Source: CAKOTZ01 sp964489885 (lineage in GTDB: Bacteria; Bacillota; Clostridia; TANB77; CAG-508). From it: a stretch of 52,373 bases of DNA. The notes under the pieces were generated by a model. That model made no database searches, was not told the DNA's origin, and saw only the letters and a list, made by a program, of their open reading frames with translations. Of this stretch, positions 42,469-51,292 are shown piece by piece. The stretch covers positions 1 to 52,373 of the forward strand of contig CAZAZX010000010.1 of assembly GCA_964489885.1 (NCBI GenBank), in the 5' to 3' direction. Numbering within the stretch: the stretch's first letter is position 1; the number at the start of each line of letters is the position of its first letter. Made by a program: the position numbers and the translations under genes.

Positions 42469-44835
42469 ATGCCAAAAACAGTTACAGAAAACGTAAGTGA
42501 TTTTCAAAAAAAGTTAGATTATATTGGATTAAATTTGGAAAAAACACCAAAATTCTTAATGGATTTTGAACCTTTAGAGTTTGAAAAATCAAGCTCATAT
42601 AATGAAGATAATGAACATAGAATTTTTAAATATATTTCTATTAATGATATAGAATTATTGGTTAGTCCAACAAATAGGTTAACAGATATTAAAGAAAAGT
42701 ATGCTAAAGCTAAGCCAATTAAAGAGTATTTAAATCAAAAAAACATAGAAGAATATGCTACATTTCTAAAAATGTTAAATATGATGTCTATAGAAGAAAT
42801 AGAGAAAATTGAAGATAGACAAAATAGTTTTGAAAAAAAAGTTCCATTTTCAGTAAAATATGATAAAGATTATGAATGGCAAATTTATTATTCAGAGAAG
42901 GCTAATAAATATTTTATGCTTACGACGAGTGAAGACTATGAATTTAATGCATTTTTCTATATTTTAAAGAAACAAATAAAATATAATAGAAGTCGAAAAA
43001 AGATAGATGAGAAAATTTATGTTCCGATTAATTATTTAAATTATTCTAGTGATTTTTTATCTAAAACAGAAATAGCTGATTTAGAAAATTATTTATGGTT
43101 ATTTACAAAAAACTGGCCAAATATTTTCGAAGTACACGATAAAGATGATAATATGAACATTGAAATTATCGGAACTACTAATGTTTATAAAAATATTACA
43201 AGCGGTTATAAAGTTTCGTTAAAAAGCAAAGAAGATGCTGTCAAATATTATAAAGGATTAAAAGCCCTATTTATTTTACAAACAGAGCTAGCATTCCACT
43301 ATCACTTTGATGCTAAAATTAATACAAATTGCGAGCTAGAACTTTTTTATAAATTAGAAAAAATAGATTATACTAATATAATGGATTTTATTAATGTACA
43401 ATATAAAAGTGTTTCCAAAAAAATGGAAGATGACAGCAAAAATATAAGTGAGTTAGAAAGTAAACTTGAAAACTTGAAACAAGAGGCAGCATTAAAAGAT
43501 TTAGAATACGTTAACAAACAAAAACAAATTGCAATGTATTTAGAGTACAAAAAAACATTTTTTGGTAAAATAAAATTATTCTTAAAATTCAAGAAAAAGA
43601 ATAATAAAGAGGAAGTCACAAATGATGTAAATAAAGAAAACGCTAAGGTTGAAAAAAAAGAAGAAGAGGTTAAAAATTTAGTAACTAATGATAAACAAAA
43701 TTATACAATTGAGGACTTAATCTTACTTTATGCTAAACTAGAAAAAGAGACTGCCTATATAAAAAATATGAAGTCAGATATACACGCATTAGAACTTAAA
43801 TTAAAAAATGTTAATAGAAAAATTGAAAATGCAACAAAGTATATCGAAGAAATTGACAATCATAAAAAGAGCATTTTTGAATTCTGGAGATTTGTTAATA
43901 AAGATGAATTACTTGAAATGGAAGAAGGAACAATACAAGATAATAACGAGAAGAGTAGCAACCATAAAAAGGTATTTGATTACGAGCTAGATTTTACTGA
44001 ACTAGGAATTCAAATGGATAAATTACAAAGAAAATTATTATCAAAAGATGTTCAAGATAGTGTATTTTTAATTGATTCTAACGTGGGAGATTGCATTAAT
44101 ATCATAAAAAGTAACATAGATATTGATATTGAACAATTAAGAGAAAGATTAAACGAATTAAAAGCAATGGCTGAAAAGAAAAGAAAAATATATAATATGG
44201 AAGATTTTGATATTTTTGGAAGTATATCTGACAATACAAACCAGGTAAAAACATTGGCAAACAAAAAACATAGAGAAACTGAAAAAGATATGCTAAATAT
44301 TTTAAATATAAGTCAAAACAGTGATGTAGAAGGATTTAAAACAAGACTTGAAAATTCAGAAAAATTAGTAAGTGAAAATATCAATAAGATAAAATCAAAC
44401 TTCAATATGCCAATTTATGTCGCAGTTTCAAATTCACAAATGATTGATAAACAAGGATTTGGTGTATATCATATAGCTGCTGATGCTGCATTAAGAGAAG
44501 CAGAAAATATAAATTCAGACAAGATTAACTTGTATCAATTAGATATAACAGAGGGAATGCCTTTAATATATTGCACAAATATTATTTATTATAATAATTT
44601 TAATGAAACATTACCTCTTGGAATGAATGTAACAGATAAAGTAATAATAGATTCTGCAAAATTTGAATTTATGCCTAAAAATATGATTACTTTTAATATT
44701 TGTGACAATTTAAGTGAAAATGAAATGCAAGATATGCCAGTTATAAAAACTATTATGCTTTGCGAATACGAGTTAGTTCTTAAAACTGACAAAAATTCTG
44801 GTAAAACAGCAGAGGAGGAAAAGAAAGTTGATTAA
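42469..44835 (+). CDS. Large coiled-coil protein, unknown
   Basis: A 788-residue cytoplasmic protein. Residues 1-300 are a mixed globular domain with KVPFSVKYDKDYEWQIYYS. About 310-600 are long heptad-like coiled coils split by a basic patch (FGKIKLFLKFKKKNNK). The last 150 residues are again globular (FNMPIYVAVSNSQMIDKQGF). No membrane helix or known catalytic motif. It has its own promoter and overlaps deoB by 8 bases. It may be a structural or scaffold protein; no family assigned. Confidence 0.75.
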   Translation: MPKTVTENVSDFQKKLDYIGLNLEKTPKFLMDFEPLEFEKSSSYNEDNEHRIFKYISINDIELLVSPTNRLTDIKEKYAKAKPIKEYLNQKNIEEYATFLKMLNMMSIEEIEKIEDRQNSFEKKVPFSVKYDKDYEWQIYYSEKANKYFMLTTSEDYEFNAFFYILKKQIKYNRSRKKIDEKIYVPINYLNYSSDFLSKTEIADLENYLWLFTKNWPNIFEVHDKDDNMNIEIIGTTNVYKNITSGYKVSLKSKEDAVKYYKGLKALFILQTELAFHYHFDAKINTNCELELFYKLEKIDYTNIMDFINVQYKSVSKKMEDDSKNISELESKLENLKQEAALKDLEYVNKQKQIAMYLEYKKTFFGKIKLFLKFKKKNNKEEVTNDVNKENAKVEKKEEEVKNLVTNDKQNYTIEDLILLYAKLEKETAYIKNMKSDIHALELKLKNVNRKIENATKYIEEIDNHKKSIFEFWRFVNKDELLEMEEGTIQDNNEKSSNHKKVFDYELDFTELGIQMDKLQRKLLSKDVQDSVFLIDSNVGDCINIIKSNIDIDIEQLRERLNELKAMAEKKRKIYNMEDFDIFGSISDNTNQVKTLANKKHRETEKDMLNILNISQNSDVEGFKTRLENSEKLVSENINKIKSNFNMPIYVAVSNSQMIDKQGFGVYHIAADAALREAENINSDKINLYQLDITEGMPLIYCTNIIYYNNFNETLPLGMNVTDKVIIDSAKFEFMPKNMITFNICDNLSENEMQDMPVIKTIMLCEYELVLKTDKNSGKTAEEEKKVD

Positions 44836-46006
44836 AAGAGCAATTATAATTGTATGCGATAGTTTTGGGGTAGGAGAAGCTCCTGATGCAAAAGATTATG
44901 GTGATGTAGGAAGCAATACTTTAAAACACATATACGAAAATTCAAAGATGAAATTACCTAATTTAAAAAAATTAGGCTTATATAATATAAATGGTGTTGG
45001 AATTGATGAAAAGGAAGAGAAAACGATTAGTTCTTATGGAAAGGCAAAGGAATTATCAAAAGGAAAAAATAGCCCAGTAGGACATTGGGAAATTTCTGGA
45101 TTTGTAAAGGAAGAACCATTTGCAACATATCCAAACGGTTTTCCAACAGAATTAATAGATGAATTTATAAATAAAGCTGGACTAGAGGGTGTTTTATGTA
45201 ATAAAAAGGGGTCTGGAACTGAGTTTTTAAAAGAATATGGAGAAGAACATATAAAAACTGGATATCCAATTGTTTATACTTCAGCAGATAGTGTTTTTCA
45301 AATAGCTGCGCATGAGGATATAATTCCTGTAAAAAGATTATATGAAATATGCGAAATTGCTCGTAAAGTAATTCAAAATCCAAAATACAATATTGGAACT
45401 GTTATAGCAAGGCCTTTTATTGGTAATAATAAAGATAATTTTGTAAGAACATATAATAGAAAGGATTATGAGTATACTTCTTTTGGTAGAACAATGCTTG
45501 ATTCCATAAATGAAAGTGGAAGAAAAGTTGTTGCAGTTGGAAAAATAGTAGACTTGTTTTCTATGAGAGGGATAAATGAAGGTGTTCATACAGAAGGAAA
45601 TATAGATGGTTTAAATAAAACTTTAGAATTTATTAAACAAGATTTTGAAGGTTTATTATTTACTAATCTTGTTGATTTTGATATGCTTTATGGTCATAGA
45701 AATAATATAGAAGGCTATGCAAAGGCTTTAGAAGAATTTGATGCATATATACCTAAAATTTTGAAAGAAATGAAAGATACAGATATGCTAATTATAACTG
45801 CTGATCATGGATGTGATCCATCTACACCAAGCACTGATCACTCAAGAGAACACATTCCAATTTTGATATATGGAAAAGATATAAAACAAAATAATAATAT
45901 TGGCACAAGAGAAACTTTTGCAGATATTTCAGCAACAATTTTAGACATATTTGGTTTGCCTACACTTAAATATGGCAATAGTTTTAAAAACGAAATTATA
46001 AAATAA
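44828..46006 (+). CDS. deoB: Phosphopentomutase
   Basis: Interconverts ribose- or deoxyribose-1-phosphate and 5-phosphate, linking the nucleoside phosphorylase DeoD to central metabolism. 392 residues. Metal motifs are IIVCDSFGVGEAPDA, FTNLVDFDMLYGHR and ADHGCDPST...DHSREHIP. The start is TTG at 44828, nine bases after GAGGAGG, within the end of the upstream gene. Confidence 0.96.
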   Translation: MIKRAIIIVCDSFGVGEAPDAKDYGDVGSNTLKHIYENSKMKLPNLKKLGLYNINGVGIDEKEEKTISSYGKAKELSKGKNSPVGHWEISGFVKEEPFATYPNGFPTELIDEFINKAGLEGVLCNKKGSGTEFLKEYGEEHIKTGYPIVYTSADSVFQIAAHEDIIPVKRLYEICEIARKVIQNPKYNIGTVIARPFIGNNKDNFVRTYNRKDYEYTSFGRTMLDSINESGRKVVAVGKIVDLFSMRGINEGVHTEGNIDGLNKTLEFIKQDFEGLLFTNLVDFDMLYGHRNNIEGYAKALEEFDAYIPKILKEMKDTDMLIITADHGCDPSTPSTDHSREHIPILIYGKDIKQNNNIGTRETFADISATILDIFGLPTLKYGNSFKNEIIK

Positions 46007-46046
46007 AAATATTGACTTTATTTTAGAGATTAATTTATCGAATCTA

Positions 46047-46076
46047 TTGACATTAGGTCTTTTTATAACTTATAAT
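46047..46076 (+). promoter_or_regulatory. Promoter of sigH
   Basis: TTGACA (46047-46052), 18 bases, TATAAT (46071-46076). Confidence 0.75.
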
Positions 46077-46122
46077 ACAGTTAAACTAGCAGAATATGTG
46101 GGTAGGAGGTACTAAAGCATAA

Positions 46123-46755
46123 ATGACACAGAATAAATTTTTTTATTCAAATGAATCCACTAAAGACGAAGATTTATTAAAGTTAATTAAACAAGGTGAT
46201 AATGATGCTCTAGAATGCTTAATAAATAGGTATAAAGAGCTAGTAAATATGAAAATTAGTAGGTATTATATTGTTGGTGCTGAAAAAGAGGATATTTTCC
46301 AAGAAGGCTTAATAGGGTTATATAAGGCAATTAAATCTTATGATTTAGAAAAACAAAATTCTTCTTTTAAAACATTTGCAAATTTATGTGTGGAAAGGCA
46401 GCTTATTACGGCAATAAAATCATCAAACAGGCAAAAACATATGCCACTTAATTCATATTTGTCATTAAATTCAAATGCATTTGACGAAGATGATAATACA
46501 GCATTAATAGATGTTTTTAATTCTAAGTCAACAGAGGATCCTTTAGACACAATAACAAAGAAAGAGTATTATAAAGATATAGAAAGCAAAATAGATAAAA
46601 ATTTAAGTGATTTTGAAAAGGAAGTATTGCACAGATATGCTAAGGGAGAGAGTTATATAAAAATTGCTGAAAAGCTTGACACTCCAGTAAAATCTGTAGA
46701 CAATGCAATACAAAGAATAAGAAAAAAAGCAATAAAAAATATTTTGCCTGAATAA
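46123..46755 (+). CDS. sigH: RNA polymerase sigma-H factor
   Basis: Sigma-70-type factor of 210 residues driving early sporulation genes. Region 2 contains EKEDIFQEGLIGLYKAIKSY with FKTFANLCVERQLITAIKSS; region 4 is a helix-turn-helix (YIKIAEKLDTPVKSVDNAIQR). AGGAGGT lies upstream. In Bacillus sigH is followed by rpmG/secE; here a repeat element and tRNA-Thr follow instead. Confidence 0.92.
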   Translation: MTQNKFFYSNESTKDEDLLKLIKQGDNDALECLINRYKELVNMKISRYYIVGAEKEDIFQEGLIGLYKAIKSYDLEKQNSSFKTFANLCVERQLITAIKSSNRQKHMPLNSYLSLNSNAFDEDDNTALIDVFNSKSTEDPLDTITKKEYYKDIESKIDKNLSDFEKEVLHRYAKGESYIKIAEKLDTPVKSVDNAIQRIRKKAIKNILPE

Positions 46756-46765
46756 AATTATTTAC

Positions 46766-46840
46766 TGTTTTATTGCGAAAGCAACAAATCCCCGAGGAAT
46801 CCACCCACGGCTTTAGTTGTGTAAGGTGGATCGGGTTTTT
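46766..46840 (+). repeat. Dispersed structured repeat, full-length copy 4
   Basis: TTTATTGCGAAAGCAACAA folds as a TTGC-GAAA-GCAA tetraloop hairpin. A double hairpin follows: outer TCCACC with GGTGGA, inner CACGGC-TTTA-GTTGTG. Then TCGGGTTTTT. Substitutions against copy 2 keep the pairing. It lies 12 bases before the tRNA. Confidence 0.8.
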
Positions 46841-46852
46841 ATTAATTATAAT

Positions 46853-46928
46853 GCCCTTGTAACTCAGTTGGTAGAGTAGCACCATGGTAAGGTGAAAGTC
46901 GGCGGTTCGATTCCGCCCATGGGCTCCA
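46853..46928 (+). tRNA. tRNA-Thr(GGT)
   Basis: A 76-base cloverleaf. D arm ACTC/GAGT with AGTTGGTA loop, anticodon loop ATGGTAA (anticodon GGT), T arm GGCGG-TTCGATT-CCGCC, CCA encoded. Acceptor GCCCTTG pairs with CATGGGC apart from a T-T mismatch at position 5-68; the base pair 27-43 is also mismatched. Confidence 0.9.
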
Positions 46929-46989
46929 ATGCTGAGGTTCGTCAGACAACGTGTGACCTCGAAAAAAAGCGATACTTCAGAATTTTTTC

Positions 46990-47014
46990 CGAGGTATTTT
47001 TTGTACCTCGTTTT
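46990..47014 (+). terminator. Terminator after tRNA-Thr
   Basis: CGAGGTA pairs with TACCTCG, followed by TTTT. Confidence 0.65.
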
Positions 47015-47076
47015 GAAAAACAATGTATTTGTCTTGCAGAAGAAATAGTTTATAATGAACTCATTTACTGCTGAAA

Positions 47077-47107
47077 ATGATGACCAATTTATATTTTATA
47101 AGTTGGT
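47077..47107 (+). other. Hairpin in the gap between tRNA-Thr and the 47.4-kb gene
   Basis: ATGACCAA and TTGGTCAT pair around an AT-rich loop. The 455-base stretch from 46929 to 47383 otherwise contains the tRNA terminator and a sortase remnant. Confidence 0.4.
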
Positions 47108-47278
47108 CATTAACTTTATTAGTTAAATAGCAAAAATAAAAGAATAAATAAATATTATTAAAATTTAATACCAACTTTTTATATGCCTGTAATTAAATTC
47201 AAAACAACAGAAAATGAAAATAGATTCAAATTTTATTCATTTGTCAATAAATGTTGAAAAAGAAAATTGTACAATACA

Positions 47279-47338
47279 GGAATTAAAATAAAATATGGAG
47301 ATAAGTTTATAACAATGGTAACTTGTGAGTATAGTTAG
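47279..47338 (+). pseudogene. Class B sortase C-terminal remnant
   Basis: An open stretch reads GIKIKYGDKFITMVTCEYS and then stops. TMVTCEYS matches the active-site region of class B sortases (TLxTC with the catalytic Cys). A fragment at 47184-47255 (MPVIKFKTTENENRFKFYS) looks like an earlier part in another frame. The rest of the gene is missing. Confidence 0.6.
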
Positions 47339-47383
47339 AAAAATGGCATTATAGAGTTAGTTAAAATCAAGGAGTGAATATAA

Positions 47384-47986
47384 ATGAGCAAATATGTTCC
47401 AAATAAAATGATGAAAAATAGTAGATATAAAGATTTTTTACTACGATTAAATGACACTGAAAAAAGAAAAATAATTGATAAAATATCTGTTTTAATTAGT
47501 GAAAATCAAAAATATTGTGACAAAGGAAACTATAAGCATTTATGCAATATATTTACAAGTTTTGCAATATATCAAATGCTTTTAGAACAAGGAAATAGCA
47601 AGGAACAAGCCTTTGAAGTTGTAAGTACTGAAATGTGGAAATATGTAGAAAAAGGTGCTGGTATATATCGTAAATTATTTCCAAAAGGAAAAATGTTAAA
47701 ATTTATGGGAAAGATGCTTCCTAAAATGTTTGCAAAAGGAAGCGGATATGGATGGAAATATACTTGGCATACAGATACAGCAACAAATGATTATTTAAAA
47801 TTTGAATGCAACGAATGTATTTATGCAAAAATATTTACAAAGTATAATGTACCAGAACTTGGACCAATGTTTTGTCATGCAGATGATATAAATTATGGGC
47901 AAATTCCTGGAATTAAATTTACAAGAAACCACACATTATGCAAAGATGGACAAGATTGTGATTTTTTATTTGAAAGAGTAAAATAA
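47384..47986 (+). CDS. L-2-amino-thiazoline-4-carboxylate hydrolase family protein
   Basis: A 200-residue protein. Cys-rich C-terminal part with FECNECIYAKIFTKYNVPEL, MFCHADDINYG and RNHTLCKDGQDCDFLF, matching the ATC hydrolase family (PF14196-like). The named activity belongs to a founding member only. AAGGAGTG ribosome site. It opens a small group with two membrane proteins and a methyltransferase. Confidence 0.8.
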   Translation: MSKYVPNKMMKNSRYKDFLLRLNDTEKRKIIDKISVLISENQKYCDKGNYKHLCNIFTSFAIYQMLLEQGNSKEQAFEVVSTEMWKYVEKGAGIYRKLFPKGKMLKFMGKMLPKMFAKGSGYGWKYTWHTDTATNDYLKFECNECIYAKIFTKYNVPELGPMFCHADDINYGQIPGIKFTRNHTLCKDGQDCDFLFERVK

Positions 47987-48045
47987 TTTTATAAGGTGAA
48001 AGTTTGGCTAATTTTAATGAAAAATACATAAGAAAAGTGGTTACT

Positions 48046-48124
48046 CGATTTATATGGCAAACAGTATAAGGAATATTGTAGAAAAAGTAAATAGAATAAT
48101 ACCAATAAAAAGAAAAATAAATTA
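48046..48124 (+). pseudogene. Isoprenylcysteine-methyltransferase-like C-terminal remnant
   Basis: The frames read LYGKQYKEYCRK and, after a one-base shift, VNRIIPIKRKIN then stop. YGxxYxxYxxxVxRxIP is the typical end of membrane isoprenylcysteine or phospholipid methyltransferase-like proteins. Upstream parts are absent. Confidence 0.55.
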
Positions 48125-48136
48125 GGAGAAGAAAAA

Positions 48137-48622
48137 ATGGTTTTATTAATTGAAAGTATAATTGGAATTGTATTATTTACAATTGCAGTAGTACCAATGG
48201 TAATCAAAAATCCAATTGCTTATATAGGAGATTATCCACCAGCTATTAGAAAAAGATGTGAAGAATTAGGTCTAATTGAAAAGGATAAACCTAAATTTGC
48301 TAAGAATCATTTAATAAAAAAGGGATTTGCTTTAATATTTTTTGTAATTGTATTTTCATTAGTGATAAATAAAATAAATGGAGCAGACACTTTCCTTAAA
48401 GGCTTTGTTGATTCTTATATATTATGGTTAGTAATAGATTGGTATGATGCTTTAATCCTTGATTGTTTATGGTTTTGTCATTCTAAAAAAATAAGAATAC
48501 CAGATACGGAAGATATGAAGGAATATAAGGATTATTTATTTCATATTAAGCAATCATTTGTAGGTATGTTATTAGGATTACCTGCTTGTATATTGGTGGG
48601 CTTATTAGTAATGATATTTTAG
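48137..48622 (+). CDS. Four-helix membrane protein, paralogue 1
   Basis: A 161-residue protein with membrane helices at about 3-23, 65-83, 90-110 and 140-160, and a WYDALILDCLWFCHSKK segment between helices 3 and 4. It shares layout and the D-C-W signature with the next gene, suggesting duplication. AGGAGAAG is the ribosome site. Function unknown. Confidence 0.7.
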   Translation: MVLLIESIIGIVLFTIAVVPMVIKNPIAYIGDYPPAIRKRCEELGLIEKDKPKFAKNHLIKKGFALIFFVIVFSLVINKINGADTFLKGFVDSYILWLVIDWYDALILDCLWFCHSKKIRIPDTEDMKEYKDYLFHIKQSFVGMLLGLPACILVGLLVMIF

Positions 48623-48676
48623 TAGATGAAATTTTTTTGAATATTAGATTATATTTAGTTACGAGGAGGAAATAAA

Positions 48677-49165
48677 ATGTTAGTTACTTTTATACAATTA
48701 GCAATACTACTTGTATTAGTAGTAATTATATTAACTGTAGGAGTTGCTTTTATTCCTAAAATAGCTGTTTTATCCGCACCACAAGATATTAAAGAAAAGA
48801 TACTTGAAAGACCAGATTATCCAAAATGGAAAACTATACTTGGAATAATACTACTAATTGGGCTGTTTTTAGCAGTTTTAGGAATTTTTATTTGGGCAGG
48901 TGTTGATGCTAAAAATAATAATTATAGTTTTGGATTGATACTTTTAAGATATTTAATTTTGCTTGAGGGATATAAAATATTTGATATGGTTTGTTTTGAT
49001 TGGTTATTACTAACCAAATTAAATATATTTCAAAAGTTCTTTCCAGAAACAATTGGCTGTAAAGGTTATGAAAAGTATGGATTTAATTTAAAAAGTCAAA
49101 TTGTGAAAATTATTATATTTGCAATTATAAGTTTAATAATAGCATTTTGTTTAACTATAAAATAG
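48677..49165 (+). CDS. Four-helix membrane protein, paralogue 2
   Basis: A 162-residue protein with helices at about 5-28, 54-74, 83-102 and 141-160, and MVCFDWLLLTKLNIF in the position of the paralogue's signature. GAGGAGG ribosome site. It is followed 18 bases later by a methyltransferase gene. Function unknown. Confidence 0.7.
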   Translation: MLVTFIQLAILLVLVVIILTVGVAFIPKIAVLSAPQDIKEKILERPDYPKWKTILGIILLIGLFLAVLGIFIWAGVDAKNNNYSFGLILLRYLILLEGYKIFDMVCFDWLLLTKLNIFQKFFPETIGCKGYEKYGFNLKSQIVKIIIFAIISLIIAFCLTIK

Positions 49166-49183
49166 AGTTTGGAGATGAGAAAA

Positions 49184-49984
49184 ATGAGTAATTTAAGTGA
49201 AGTATCTGAAACATTATTTATACCAATGGAAGCTAGAATATATGCAAGTAAAAAATTTCCTAATATTTTAAATGACAAAATGGCACTTACTTTAGAAAGC
49301 AAACTTCCAAAAGATAAAATAGGACATCAAAATCAAAGCCAGTATACTTTAATGGCAAGTGCAGTTAGGTCTATGAATATGGATAGATATATTAAAGATT
49401 TTTTAACAAGAAATAACGATGGAGTAATTATTGAACTTGGAATAGGGCTTGAAACAAGTTTTTACAGGTCAAATGATAAAAATATATGGTATGGAATAGA
49501 TTTACCACCTGTAATAGATTATAGAGATGAATTAATCACGCCAGATGAAAGACAAATTTTAATTAAAGGCTCTATATTTGATAATAAATTATTAGATGAC
49601 TTAAATAAAAAAATAAATGATAAGCCAGTATTATTTGTTGCAAGTGGACTTCTATATTATTTTGAAAAAGATGATGTAATAAATTTATTAAAGAAATTAA
49701 AGGAATTTAAAAACTCTGAAATAGTATTTGACACTGTATCAAAATCAGGTATGAAGTTAACAAGAAAATATATGAAACAAATAGGACACGATGATGCCAA
49801 AATGTATTTTTATGTAGAAGATATAAATGAATTAGTTAATGAAGTAAAAGACATAGAAGTGTTAGATTATCAAAAATTCTATTCTAATACAGATAAAAAG
49901 GGTATGAATTTTATAACAAAAGCATCAATGGTAATATCAGATTTATTGTTCATGGTAAAAATGGTACATTTGAGATTAAATTAG
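49184..49984 (+). CDS. Class I SAM methyltransferase, leucine carboxyl MTase type
   Basis: A 266-residue protein. SAM-binding strand VIIELGIGLETSFYR, later WYGIDLPPVIDYR and ASGLLYYFEKDDV, as in the LCM/PpmB O-methyltransferase family. The start at 49184 follows GGAG by nine bases. The clustering with membrane proteins suggests a small-molecule or lipid substrate, but that is a guess. Confidence 0.82.
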   Translation: MSNLSEVSETLFIPMEARIYASKKFPNILNDKMALTLESKLPKDKIGHQNQSQYTLMASAVRSMNMDRYIKDFLTRNNDGVIIELGIGLETSFYRSNDKNIWYGIDLPPVIDYRDELITPDERQILIKGSIFDNKLLDDLNKKINDKPVLFVASGLLYYFEKDDVINLLKKLKEFKNSEIVFDTVSKSGMKLTRKYMKQIGHDDAKMYFYVEDINELVNEVKDIEVLDYQKFYSNTDKKGMNFITKASMVISDLLFMVKMVHLRLN

Positions 49985-50024
49985 AGAAAATATTTACAAT
50001 GATATTGGAAAGAGTTTAATATAA

Positions 50025-50057
50025 ATGAAAGTCTTATTATTAAATGGAAGTAGTTAG
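50025..50057 (+). pseudogene. NADPH-dependent FMN reductase N-terminal remnant
   Basis: MKVLLLNGSS then stop. This is the usual opening of FMN reductase/flavodoxin-fold proteins; nothing more survives. Confidence 0.4.
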
Positions 50058-50161
50058 CAGACTTTATGAAAGCAAATTACCTCAATATGAAGGGATTTGA
50101 TAAAGCTGGAATATATAGAATGAAACAATTTTATGAAACATATAAAAATAATGAATTTTAA
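50054..50161 (+). pseudogene. DUF1016 (YhcG-type nuclease) N-terminal-domain remnant
   Basis: The frame reads LADFMKANYLNMKGFDKAG, then IYRMKQFYETYKNNEF and stops. The GF, then M-x-x-FY-x-x-Y spacing fits the DUF1016 N-terminal domain. No C-terminal nuclease part follows. Confidence 0.6.
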
Positions 50162-50706
50162 AAGATTTATAAATACAAAATAATATACTATAATTTTAAT
50201 GTATTATAGTAAATAAGTTTCATAAATAAAATGGTGGAAATAATATGAATGAAAGTTTAAAAGAAACAATAAAAAATATAATTAATGTATTTTATATAAT
50301 TCAATAAAAGTTATTGACATATGCAAACAAAAGTTCTATATATAATATATAGGATGTGATAATGATGAATAAAATTATATAAAACCTGTGCAAATATACA
50401 AAATTGCTATAAATTTGAAACCATACTTTGGAAAAAAGAAGTGGATAAAGCTTTTGAAAAGCAAAGTATTAGATTAAGAGAATAGGAAAAAGAGAATCAT
50501 AAAATATATAGGAAAAATAAATACATAAGATAAAATAAAAAATTAAAAAAACTATTAACACAAATGACACATTGTGATAACATATAAGTATCTTATAGAT
50601 GAAGCCACTTACAGCAAATCAATAGAATATTATTAATTGGAAATAATAAAAAGCTGGTAGGACACCAGTAAATAAATGTCTAGGGGCTTGTAATTCTATA
50701 TATAAA
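50162..50706. other. Degenerate intergenic stretch
   Basis: About 540 bases with short frames only, for example 20 codons at 50245 and a CANIQNCYKFETILWKKEVD fragment near 50388-50483 ending in TAG. It looks like decayed coding sequence; I see no complete gene, RNA or repeat. Confidence 0.5.
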
Positions 50707-50904
50707 ATGCCACAAATTATATTCTGGAATGTTGCAGGTTCGAATGCAGGAGTCCCTGCTACAAAGCATGAAAAGGATGTTATGATGGTTAGTGGATTCT
50801 CAACTGCAATATTAGATAAATTATTAGATCTAGAAAACTTTACACCAATTGATGGAATGATGACAAAATTAGAAAAATACCTAAAACTATTGGAGGTAGA
50901 GTAA
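50707..50904 (+). pseudogene. DUF2828-type protein C-terminal remnant
   Basis: The 65-codon frame reads PQIIFWNVAGSNAGVPATKH, then VMMVSGFSTAILDKLLDLE. FWNV and LVSGFS are typical of the end of DUF2828 (TROVE/vWA-like) proteins of several hundred residues. The upstream part is missing. Confidence 0.6.
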
Positions 50905-50905
50905 A

Positions 50906-51073
50906 ATGAAAAATTTTATCACAGTTTGTATATGGCAGGAAACAAAGAATAAACTTGAGCAAGTTAGAATAAGTAAAGCAATGAAAGAAAAGAAAATGAT
51001 TTCTTTTGCTCAAGTTATCGATGAATTAGTAGACGATTATTTAAATGAAAATAATACAAACAATAAACATTAA
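50906..51073 (+). CDS. 55-residue ribbon-helix-helix-like protein
   Basis: Starts MKNFITVCIWQETKNKLEQV and continues ISFAQVIDELVDDYLNE. A strand followed by two helices is the shape of ribbon-helix-helix antitoxins and repressors. TTGGAGG lies 9-10 bases upstream. No toxin gene is adjacent. It may be an antitoxin fragment or a small regulator. Confidence 0.5.
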   Translation: MKNFITVCIWQETKNKLEQVRISKAMKEKKMISFAQVIDELVDDYLNENNTNNKH

Positions 51074-51081
51074 AAAATACT

Positions 51082-51216
51082 TTGTGCATATTGCTCGGAA
51101 TTTTAATTCCTCTAATTGTAATAAGCAGAGTATATTTGGGAGTGCATTATGCAAGCGACGTAATAGCAGGATTTTTAATTTTATTTATAAGTATTATAAA
51201 CAAAATAGATAAATAA
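51082..51216 (+). pseudogene. PAP2-type phosphatase C-terminal remnant
   Basis: The frame reads LLGILIPLIVISRVYLGVHY, ASDVIAGFLILFI and then stops. SRVYLGVHYASDV is the third catalytic motif of PAP2-superfamily phosphatases. No start or upstream motifs remain. Confidence 0.65.
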
Positions 51217-51292
51217 AGGATAGGAATTTTGGATTCAATAATAAAATATATTGAAAGAAGAACTGAACATTTTATTTATCCTTTCTTTTAAT

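Noticed and set aside
262..46840. The dispersed repeat as a CRISPR array
   Set aside because: Copies are kilobases apart, in both orientations, without spacers, and no cas genes are present.
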